DNA of 64,000 nucleotides. It comes from CAILZL01 sp049840395 (GTDB lineage Bacteria > Pseudomonadota > Gammaproteobacteria > Steroidobacterales > Steroidobacteraceae). Below the pieces are notes generated by a model, which saw only the letters and a program-made list of their open reading frames with translations, made no database searches and was not told the DNA's origin. Every line of letters begins with the position of its first letter. Positions within the stretch are counted from its first letter, which is position 1. The stretch is from contig JASGLD010000002.1 of the NCBI GenBank assembly GCA_049840395.1, forward strand, positions 186,001-250,000, given 5' to 3'. Below, piece by piece: positions 57,530 to 64,000 of this stretch. The position numbers were made by a program, and so were the translations under genes.

Positions 57530-58695
57530 GGTGTGGTCTTGGTAGTGGTTTCGACGCTGTTGGCTTTGGCTGTATCTGTACCTGCAACGGTGACTCGATC
57601 TCCGTCACGCAACAGCCCGACGCCATTGGCTACCACTCGGTCGCCGGCATTCAAGCCTTCAAGAATTTCCACCAGTTCACCCAGCAGGCGACCGACAGTT
57701 ACGCGCTGCTGACGTACTTGATTATCCGGCTTAGCAACGAACACGTAGGAAAAGCCATCGCGTACCGTTACGGCCGACAGCGGTACTTGCAGGCTATTGG
57801 TCTTGTCCATTTCAATGGTGCCTGACACATACATGCCGGGTCGTATCTGCTGTTCCAGCTTAAGATCAATATAGGCGGTGCCGCGCTGTGTGTTGCTGTC
57901 AATGCCCGGCGAAACCGTGCGTACCACTCCTTTGGCCAGCGTGCCATCGGCGCGCTTGATGGTGGCGTTCATGCCCTTGCGCAGTTTGGCAATGGCGCTG
58001 GCCGGCACTTCAGCACGCCACTCCACACGGCTCTGTCGGATCAGGGAAAACAGCGTCGTGCCCGAATTGGCAATCTGTCCCGGCACGACAGTGCGCGCCG
58101 AGATCACGCCGGCATCCGGCGCATGGATCAAGGTGTAATCGAGACGCTGCTTGGCGGTTTGCAGCAGAGACTCGGCATTGTTGTATTGAGCCAGGGCGGT
58201 GGCTGCGGTGGTATTCAACGCTTCGGCATCCTGCTTGCTGATCACGCCCGGCGATTGCAGCGCATTGCCGCGTTGTGCATTGGCCTTGGCTTGATCCAGC
58301 GATGCCTTGGCGACGGCCAACGCCGCCTGGGCTTGGTTATAGGCTTCACGCAACAAGGTGTCGTCAAGCTTGGCCAGTACCGCGCCCGCCGCGACTGTGT
58401 CGCCCACATCGACCATTACTTCGCTGATGCGATAACCCGATACCTCGCTACCCACCGCGACTTCCTGCCAGGCGTAGATGCCACCGGCCGTATCCAAGGT
58501 CTGCGGCGCGTTGCTGTTGGTAGGGACCGTGGTGTCAACGGTGATCGAGGCTTGTTGGCCGCCAGGGCCTCCGGGGCCCATACCCGAGCCCATGCCATTG
58601 GCGCTACTGGCAGCGCCGGTAGGGCCCGAGCCGGACTGACCGCATGCAGCGACCAGCAAGCTGCTCATTAGCAGCGACCAACACTTGATAGACAT
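57526..58695 (-). CDS. RND efflux periplasmic adaptor lipoprotein
   Basis: This 389-residue protein has the lipobox LLVAACG (Cys18) and an HlyD/AcrA architecture. After a Gly-rich linker come the lipoyl strands (VGSEVSGYRISEVMVDVGDT, AVLAKLDDTLLREAYNQAQ), an alpha-hairpin, the second lipoyl half (HAPDAGVISARTVVPGQIA) and beta-barrel and membrane-proximal domains (VQVPLSAVTVRDG-like LQVPLSAVTVRDGFSYVFVA, VVEILEGLNAGDRVVANG-like). It links the permease to an outer-membrane channel. It is first in the two-gene operon. Confidence 0.93.
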   Translation of the reverse strand: MSIKCWSLLMSSLLVAACGQSGSGPTGAASSANGMGSGMGPGGPGGQQASITVDTTVPTNSNAPQTLDTAGGIYAWQEVAVGSEVSGYRISEVMVDVGDTVAAGAVLAKLDDTLLREAYNQAQAALAVAKASLDQAKANAQRGNALQSPGVISKQDAEALNTTAATALAQYNNAESLLQTAKQRLDYTLIHAPDAGVISARTVVPGQIANSGTTLFSLIRQSRVEWRAEVPASAIAKLRKGMNATIKRADGTLAKGVVRTVSPGIDSNTQRGTAYIDLKLEQQIRPGMYVSGTIEMDKTNSLQVPLSAVTVRDGFSYVFVAKPDNQVRQQRVTVGRLLGELVEILEGLNAGDRVVANGVGLLRDGDRVTVAGTDTAKANSVETTTKTTP

Positions 58696-58924
58696 GCTTA
58701 TCCTGGAAGAGAAAATTAGCGCTTGTAAGAAGAGGCCAGGAGCCGTGCAGGTAGTGAACCTGTTGACGCCAGCCCCTAGACAACGAACATAGCAAAAGCG
58801 TTCATTTTAGCTGAGTTTGAATCGCACACTTAACAAAACTTCAATTACAATCTTGAAGTGTTCCAGGGGTACATAGTTGTAACTCCGACAGATAGCCGCT
58901 GCGTTGAGCCGGCGAGGATATGTG

Positions 58925-59584
58925 ATGACCGCCGATGCCGATGATCAAGCGCAGGACCAACTCGAGCAATTGCTGCAACAAAACCAAAAATGGGCACGGC
59001 GGACAGTCGAGGCGCAGCCCGAGTTTTTCACCAAACTGGAAAACCAGCAGTCACCGCGCTTTCTGTGGATAGGCTGTTCCGACAGCCGGGTGCCCGCCAA
59101 CGAGATTCTGGGGTTGTTGCCCGGCGAAATTTTCGTTCACCGCAATGTGGCCAATGTGGTGGTGCACAGCGATCTCAACTGCCTGTCCGTGATTCAGTAC
59201 GCCGTGGATGTATTGAAGGTGGAGCACATCATCGTCACCGGTCACTACGGTTGCGGCGGTGTGGCAGCGGCCTATCGCGGCCAGAAATTCGGCCTGATCG
59301 ATAACTGGCTGCGTCATGTGCAGGACGTATACAAGCGCAATCGCGCCGGCATGAGCGCCTTGCAGGACGAACCGTCGCGACTCAATCGTCTGTGCGAACT
59401 GAATGCCTTGGAACAGGCCATTAACGTAGCCGAGACCACGCTGTTACAGGACGCCTGGGCACGCGGCCAGCAAGTAGCCGTGCATGCACTGGTATACGAC
59501 CTGCACGATGGCATTCTGCGGCGTCTGGGGCATGGCATCGCCAGTCCGGCGGATGTGGAAGCGCATCGACAGTTGTTGGCGTAG
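58925..59584 (+). CDS. can: Beta-class carbonic anhydrase
   Basis: This 219-residue protein interconverts CO2 and bicarbonate. The zinc ligands are in IGCSDSRVPANEI (Cys and Asp) and VTGHYGCGGVAAAY (His and Cys), with the typical RNVANVVVHSDLNCLSVIQYA region between. GAGGA six bases before ATG 58925 sets the start. It may supply bicarbonate to PEP carboxylase and other carboxylases. It is monocistronic, followed by a short AT-rich hairpin and a T-run at about 59598-59620. Confidence 0.95.
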   Translation: MTADADDQAQDQLEQLLQQNQKWARRTVEAQPEFFTKLENQQSPRFLWIGCSDSRVPANEILGLLPGEIFVHRNVANVVVHSDLNCLSVIQYAVDVLKVEHIIVTGHYGCGGVAAAYRGQKFGLIDNWLRHVQDVYKRNRAGMSALQDEPSRLNRLCELNALEQAINVAETTLLQDAWARGQQVAVHALVYDLHDGILRRLGHGIASPADVEAHRQLLA

Positions 59585-59682
59585 TGCCGTTCAACACATC
59601 ATTGGAATGATTGTTTTTTTGATGCAGCCCTCGAGCAAATCGGGGGCAGGCTGTGTGCGGGTATGACGTTGACTGTCGCTGC

Positions 59683-60261
59683 TTAGAACAATTCAACCGA
59701 GCCCGCATCCGACAGTGACTTGGACAACGGCTCTTCGTCGTTCATGGTCAGCGACAGACTGCCGGCGATACTATCGAAAATGGCGCGTTCTTCGGCCGTG
59801 CGATACAGCCTTCCCAGCGTTCCCAGCAATTTTTCCCAATGTTCCGGACGCTGCGAATTGGAACGATCGCAGATAAACAAAGCCATGGTCGACAGGCTGT
59901 AACGCACATGTCCCAGGCGCTGCGATAGTTTGTCGTAAAACTGAAAAGCGACGATGGCCGAGGCCATCTGATTGGACAGGGTGGTGCAGCGGTTGTTGAT
60001 CTCTTCCATGTTGCGGGTGGTGTCACCAACGCCGGTCTTGGACAGAGAATTCAATTCGCGTACTGCGCCGATCAAATCGGTGAAGGCTTTCGCCAGCACG
60101 TCGACCGCCGCATCGGAATCCTGAGTGGCCGCTTCCATCTGGGCCTCGCACAGAGCCAGCATGCGCGCAGTCTGTTGCTGCGGCGACCAGCTGACGGGGG
60201 CTGCAGAAGCCAGTGTATTTCTAGTTGTATCTGCGAAAGACGTTTGCATCTGGCTGTTCAC
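59683..60261 (-). CDS. CheZ-like protein with DxxxQ motif, paired with CheY
   Basis: This 192-residue, mainly helical protein contains VAFQFYDKLSQRLGHVR, in which Asp110 and Gln114 reproduce the DxxxQ geometry of the CheZ catalytic pair. Its C-terminus ends in an acidic-hydrophobic peptide (LSDAGSVELF), reminiscent of the CheY-binding tail of CheZ. It starts 40 bases after the CheY gene on the same strand. A dephosphorylation role for that response regulator is inferred. Length (192 against about 214 in E. coli) and the absence of other clear CheZ landmarks keep this tentative; it could also be a different helical chemosensory accessory protein. Confidence 0.6.
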   Translation of the reverse strand: MNSQMQTSFADTTRNTLASAAPVSWSPQQQTARMLALCEAQMEAATQDSDAAVDVLAKAFTDLIGAVRELNSLSKTGVGDTTRNMEEINNRCTTLSNQMASAIVAFQFYDKLSQRLGHVRYSLSTMALFICDRSNSQRPEHWEKLLGTLGRLYRTAEERAIFDSIAGSLSLTMNDEEPLSKSLSDAGSVELF

Positions 60262-60301
60262 TTGAGAGTTGAAACCGACCCGGGTGACGGCGACTCAAGC
60301 G

Positions 60302-60664
60302 TTACAAGACGCGCTGGATGGTGGCCAGCAATTGTTCCGGATTGAAGGGTTTGACAATCCAGCCGGTGGCGCCGGCCTGCTTGCCTTGCATCTTGGTGTC
60401 CTGACCGGCTTCGGTGGTCAGCACCAGAATGGGTACGCCCTTGTAGTTGGACAGACCGCGTAACTCTTTCACCAGGGTGAGGCCATCCATGCGCGGCATG
60501 TTGACGTCGGTGAGTACCAGGTCGGCTTTACCGGCCTTGGCATAGTCCAAGGCTTCTACGCCGTCGACAGCCTGTATCACCTCGTAACCGGCGCTTTCCA
60601 AGGTGAAACGCACCATCTGTCGCATTGAGGCTGAATCGTCTACGGCCAGGATCACGCTCGACAT
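60302..60664 (-). CDS. CheY-like single-domain response regulator
   Basis: This 120-residue receiver domain has the acidic pair in ILAVDDSASMRQMV, phosphorylation aspartate 53 in LVLTDVNMPRMDG, the switch threonines in PILVLTTEAG and the lysine in TGWIVKPFNPEQL. There is no output domain, as in CheY of chemosensory systems. It is followed by the CheZ-like gene. No histidine kinase, coupling protein or receptor gene lies in the window. Confidence 0.93.
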   Translation of the reverse strand: MSSVILAVDDSASMRQMVRFTLESAGYEVIQAVDGVEALDYAKAGKADLVLTDVNMPRMDGLTLVKELRGLSNYKGVPILVLTTEAGQDTKMQGKQAGATGWIVKPFNPEQLLATIQRVL

Positions 60665-60859
60665 GGATATTGCTCCGCTATAGCCGCTGGGGCTTTCTTT
60701 GACATACCGCTATGTGACAGCGGTTTCATGTGCCCCTATCGGCACGGTTACGGCAATATTTAGGGGGCGATTAAACAGTAGCTGACAGGCGAGACATGGC
60801 GCACAAAAGTCATGCTGAAGATGCCTGGGGCCAGCAGTTGTTGATGCCCATCACAGCCG

Positions 60860-61606
60860 TCAAGCGGCTATATCGGCGTTCGGCCGGCTTTGCTTAAGGG
60901 GAAGGTCGTACGTGACGCTGGCGCCGTAGGCTTCAGGGGCTTGCGGATCGATACGCAATTTGTCGAACACCAGCAGGCGGGTGCCGAGTTTGAAGCTCTC
61001 CTGTACATCATGCGTGATCATGAAAATGGTCATGCGCCGGCTTTCCCATAATTTGAGAATCAGTTCATGCATGTCGGCGGTGATGCCCGGATCGAGCGCA
61101 CCGAAGGGTTCGTCCAGCAGCAGGATTTTGGGCTCGCAGATCACCGATTGAGCGATGGACAGGCGTTGCTGCATGCCGCCTGATAATTGCGTGGGATATT
61201 TGTCCCGTGCCTGATACAGGCCGATGGCATTGAGCAACTCATTCGCTTTGTCGACGGCTTGGCGTCGTCGTGCACCGAATAACTTGCCGAGCAGTGGCGC
61301 ACCCTGCAGTTCCAAGCCCAGCAGCAGATTGTCGAGCACACTTAAATGCGGAAACAGCGAGTAACGTTGAAAAACGATGCCGCGATCCTGATTGGGTTCG
61401 GGCGAGATCGGTTTGCCGTCGATCAACAACTCACCGCGGCTGGGTTGTTCGATGCCCAGCAGCATTTTCAGAAAGGTGGTCTTGCCACAACCGGAGGCAC
61501 CCACAATCGTGACGAACTCATGATCGGCAATGTGCAGGTTGAGATTTTCCAGCACCACCTGCGAGCCGTATTCTTTCCACAAGCGTTTAACGGTTACTGC
61601 GGCCAT
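60860..61606 (-). CDS. ABC transporter ATP-binding protein (nitrate/taurine family; putative guanidine transporter)
   Basis: This 248-residue protein has Walker A GASGCGKTTF, Q-loop FQRYSLFPHLSVLDNL, signature LSGGMQQRLSIAQS, Walker B ILLLDEPFGALD and the switch histidine in FMITHDVQESF. ATG 61606 shares its A with the permease stop (TGATG), so the two are coupled. The frame is open much further upstream, but that part lies inside the permease gene. It is the last gene of a three-gene operon behind a guanidine-I riboswitch. Confidence 0.93.
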   Translation of the reverse strand: MAAVTVKRLWKEYGSQVVLENLNLHIADHEFVTIVGASGCGKTTFLKMLLGIEQPSRGELLIDGKPISPEPNQDRGIVFQRYSLFPHLSVLDNLLLGLELQGAPLLGKLFGARRRQAVDKANELLNAIGLYQARDKYPTQLSGGMQQRLSIAQSVICEPKILLLDEPFGALDPGITADMHELILKLWESRRMTIFMITHDVQESFKLGTRLLVFDKLRIDPQAPEAYGASVTYDLPLKQSRPNADIAA

Positions 61607-62418
61607 CAGTTGGTCTCTGCCCAGGGAAAGGTTTTGCGGCTGGCAAAGCGCAGCAACCAATCCATCAAGAACGCCAGCAAGGTAATCCACAATACATAGG
61701 GCAGGATGACATCCATGGCCAGATAGCGGCGTACCAGGAAGATGCGATAGCCCAACCCTTCGGTGGAAGCGATGGCTTCTGCGGAAATCAAGAACAGCCA
61801 GGCCGAGCACAGCTGCAGTCGCAAGGAACCGAGCAAGCGTGGCAGCAATTGCGGCAGCACCACGCGCAGCACCAATTGCAGGCTGTTGGCGCCCAGCGTC
61901 TGCGCCTTGATCAATTGTTCCGAAGGCAGTTCCTGGCAACGCTGTGCCAGATCGCGAATCATCACCGGCGTGATGCCGATGATGATCAGCACGATTTTGG
62001 ACAATTCATCCAGCCCCAGCGCAATGAACAAAATGGGCAGTACGGCCAAGGGCGGAATCATGGAGAGCGCGGTGACGAAGGTGCCCAGCGTGGCGCGCAC
62101 CATGGGAATGATGCCGATGCATAGGCCCAGCATCAATGCCGTGACCGCACTGATACTTAGAGCGATACCAATGCGTTTCAAGCTGGCCCAGGTATCCAGC
62201 CAGAATAAAACTTCGCCGCTGCGAGCATCTTCCTGAAAAGCATATTGCTTGATGGTCTCGGCAATACCACTCAATGCGGGTAACAACTTGTCGTCCGGAT
62301 TTTCGGCCAAGCGCAGACTGGAGCCAAATATATAAGCCAGCAATAACAGGATGAAGGGCAGTGCGCTCAAAGCCAGCGCACTGCTACGACGCGGATGCAG
62401 ATTAATAAGACGAGGCAT
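61606..62418 (-). CDS. ABC transporter permease (nitrate/taurine family; putative guanidine transporter)
   Basis: This 270-residue protein has about six membrane helices and the EAA-type coupling loop (LIKAQTLGANSLQLVLRVVL followed by PQLLPRLLGSLR). The start at 62418 follows GAGGGAG. The frame also reaches 62451, but that would extend through a REP-like palindrome. It lies between the binding-protein and ATPase genes and overlaps the latter by one base. Confidence 0.92.
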   Translation of the reverse strand: MPRLINLHPRRSSALALSALPFILLLLAYIFGSSLRLAENPDDKLLPALSGIAETIKQYAFQEDARSGEVLFWLDTWASLKRIGIALSISAVTALMLGLCIGIIPMVRATLGTFVTALSMIPPLAVLPILFIALGLDELSKIVLIIIGITPVMIRDLAQRCQELPSEQLIKAQTLGANSLQLVLRVVLPQLLPRLLGSLRLQLCSAWLFLISAEAIASTEGLGYRIFLVRRYLAMDVILPYVLWITLLAFLMDWLLRFASRKTFPWAETN

Positions 62419-62438
62419 CATCTCCCTCGCGGTATTTA

Positions 62439-62462
62439 CCCTCCCCCGCATGCGGGGGAGGG
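62439..62462. repeat. REP-like 24-bp palindrome inside the ABC operon
   Basis: CCCTCCCCCGCA is followed directly by its reverse complement, giving a perfect 24-bp palindrome between the binding-protein and permease genes. It shares its core with the 53.4-kb element and could stabilise the upstream message. Confidence 0.75.
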
Positions 62463-62510
62463 CAGGGAGGGGCGCGCAGAGTTAGCACATCAATCATTTA
62501 TTGAATGCAC

Positions 62511-63620
62511 TCAGAGCTTGCCGTCAATCGCCAGCTTGGTATAGCTGTTGTCGAAGCGCATCTTGATGTTCTTGGCATTACCCAAGGTCTTGCCGTTGGG
62601 GAACTCGATGCCCACTGCGTCGGCACTCTTGGCGCCATCTCCCAACAGACCATGTGCAAACGAGAAGTTGCGCACCAAGTCCATGTTCTTGATCACGCTG
62701 TCGCTGTTGATGAAGGCGTAAGCCTCGGCAGGCGTGGTGTACATCTTGGTGGTGGCCAACTGGGCTTCGAAGCCGGGCAGATCGGTGCCGGAAGCCTTGG
62801 CCATTGCAGTACGTGCGGCCTTGGTGGCGGCATCGCCCTTGAACATTACCGCCAGCGTTTCATACCACGCGCCGATCAAAGCCTTGCCCAGCTTGGGGTT
62901 GGCTTTAAGTGTGGCGGTGTTCACCACCATCAGGTCCATGATCTCGCCGGGAATTTTGCTGGAGTCGAATACCAAGGTGGTGTTGGGAGTCTTCATGACT
63001 TCGCTGAGCTGAGGTTTCCAAGTCACCACCGCAGTGCTATCGACAGCGGCGAAGGCGCCCACGATATCGGCATCCGAAGTGTTGACCACTTTGATATCGC
63101 GTTCGCGCAGATTCACAGTTTCCAAAGCGCGTGCCATCAGGTAGTGCGATACCGATAGCTCTACCAAGTTGATCTTCTGGCCCTTGATGTCGGCCAGCTT
63201 CTTGCCTTTGCCCTTGAGTACGATGCCGTCATTGCCATTGGAGAAGTCGCCCATCACTAATGCAGTGGAATCGACGCCGCCTGCGGCGGGAATGGTCAGC
63301 ATGTCCATATTGGTCATCACGCAGGCATCGAAACCACCGGCCGTATATTGATTGATGGACTCGACGTAGTCGTTAACCTGCGTGAGTTGAATCTTGATGC
63401 CGTATTTATCGGCCCACTTTTTCAGAATGCCGCTTTGATTGGCGTAATCCCACGGCATCCAGCCCACGTAAATACTCCACGCGACTTTGAAGGAAGTCTT
63501 CTCGGCAGCTTGTGCAGGTTGCAGCAATACGCTGCCAAGCAGTAACACGCTCAGTAACTTGCCGGTGTGCATGGCGAAGTGTTGTAGAGCCTGACGGATG
63601 GAATTCAGTAATGCGTGCAT
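62511..63620 (-). CDS. ABC transporter substrate-binding protein, urea-carboxylase-associated type (putative guanidine binding)
   Basis: This 369-residue protein has a signal peptide ending LLQPAQAAE. The mature part matches the periplasmic proteins found near urea/guanidine carboxylase genes: VAWSIYVGWMPWDYANQSGI, QLTQVNDYVESINQYTAGGF, DACVMTNMDMLTIPAAGGVD and STALVMGDFSNGNDGIVLKG. GAGGAG six bases before ATG 63620 sets the start. The guanidine-I riboswitch in its leader points to guanidine or a guanidine derivative. No carboxylase gene lies in the window. Confidence 0.88.
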   Translation of the reverse strand: MHALLNSIRQALQHFAMHTGKLLSVLLLGSVLLQPAQAAEKTSFKVAWSIYVGWMPWDYANQSGILKKWADKYGIKIQLTQVNDYVESINQYTAGGFDACVMTNMDMLTIPAAGGVDSTALVMGDFSNGNDGIVLKGKGKKLADIKGQKINLVELSVSHYLMARALETVNLRERDIKVVNTSDADIVGAFAAVDSTAVVTWKPQLSEVMKTPNTTLVFDSSKIPGEIMDLMVVNTATLKANPKLGKALIGAWYETLAVMFKGDAATKAARTAMAKASGTDLPGFEAQLATTKMYTTPAEAYAFINSDSVIKNMDLVRNFSFAHGLLGDGAKSADAVGIEFPNGKTLGNAKNIKMRFDNSYTKLAIDGKL

Positions 63621-63721
63621 CGGGGTCTCCTCATGAAGCATATGAGTGTCGGCAATCCAATATGCCCGTGTTGCCAACCTTGCTGGTTCCCGTTCCATTG
63701 GAGTCAGCAACACGCGCAGTG

Positions 63722-63838
63722 CTCTGTCTCCCGGGCTTTTGTCCCGCCGTGTATCCCGCAGCAAACGTGTAAGGCGTTTATTGCTGGACTGCCTCTCTCG
63801 GACCAGCGCTGATGTTTACCAGCCGGAACCCTAGACGC
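63722..63838 (-). promoter_or_regulatory. Guanidine-I (ykkC) riboswitch upstream of the ABC transporter operon
   Basis: Read on the minus strand, the leader shows the conserved ykkC landmarks in order: TCTAGGGTTCCG, then CTGGTCCGAGAG, then ACGGCGGGACAAAAGCCCGG followed by GAGA. Spacing matches the class, and the first stem (GGCTGGTAAACATCAGC) forms between the first two motifs. The class binds guanidine and switches on exporters, carboxylases and ABC transporters. No intrinsic terminator is visible between it and the start at 63620, so control may be translational. Confidence 0.92.
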
Positions 63839-64000
63839 ACATTTTGTAATCCTGGTTTTGCAAATCGCATGCCTGAGTGAGTCGTGAATACAGGCCATGA
63901 AGTAAAAGGCCTTTATCTGGCGGGATACAAGGTTGGTGAGCAGTGTTGATCAATTGGCTTTCTCACTGTTTAGGGTCATGGAGCGAAGGAATTGCGCCGT

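Noticed and set aside
61607..61939. N-terminal extension of the ABC ATPase
   Set aside because: This region codes for the permease in another frame; the ATPase starts MAAVTVKRLWKEYG at 61606 with a TGATG overlap.

Overview
The window looks like a chromosomal segment of a Gram-negative gammaproteobacterium with fairly high GC (high 50s to about 60 percent by eye). Supporting this are EttA, a RibBX-type riboflavin protein, the order glyA-nrdR-ribD-ribE-ribBX-ribH-nusB-thiL-pgpA, a DUF1820 protein, a Xanthomonas-like PEP carboxylase, a TonB receptor and an RND pump. A relative of the Xanthomonadales/Nevskiales/Steroidobacterales is my best guess. That placement is inferred from memory of families, not from a search.

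Layout. 1-1.1 kb: N-terminal part of a type VI secretion FHA protein (TagH) leaving the window. 1.4-10 kb: housekeeping genes (DUF1820, purL, a metal-dependent cyclase, a zinc-ribbon protein, ettA). 10-21 kb: accessory surface and secretion genes: a Gly/Ser-rich lipoprotein, a LuxR regulator divergent from a secreted tandem SnoaL protein plus TonB receptor, an orphan membrane protein, a PsiF-like protein, a GH26-like secreted glycosidase, and an Ig/FN3 lipoprotein preceded by a strongly hairpinned leader. 21-31 kb: a histone-deacetylase-like hydrolase, the glyA/nrdR/riboflavin/nusB/thiL/pgpA cluster, and a Ser/Thr kinase fused to a cyclic-nucleotide-binding domain. 31-37 kb: msrA, a DUF1275 protein, a SYLF protein, and an ECF sigma factor coupled to a kinase-TPR gene broken by a nonsense codon and a +1 frameshift. 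37.3-38.6 kb: a secreted protein made of sixteen 18-residue tandem repeats, followed by a small secreted protein and a clear terminator.

38.9-48.7 kb: a ten-gene same-strand cluster. It encodes a thioredoxin-like protein, a small coiled-coil periplasmic protein, two large periplasmic TPR proteins, a TPR lipoprotein, a small secreted protein, one ExbB/TolQ, two ExbD/TolR and a TonB-like protein with an AgmX/PglI-type C-terminus. The 1+2+1 motor composition plus TPR proteins recalls the AglRQS-Glt core of the Myxococcus gliding machine. This is the strongest candidate for a poorly described system here.

49-64 kb: a divergent PEP carboxylase, an outer-membrane beta-barrel protein, a lipoprotein, a MOSC protein, an RND efflux pair, a beta-carbonic anhydrase, and a CheY paired with a CheZ-like DxxxQ protein. 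The window ends with a nitrate/taurine-type ABC transporter whose leader carries a guanidine-I (ykkC) riboswitch, which points to guanidine or a derivative as the substrate. REP-like palindromes sit at about 26.8, 53.4-53.6 and 62.4 kb.
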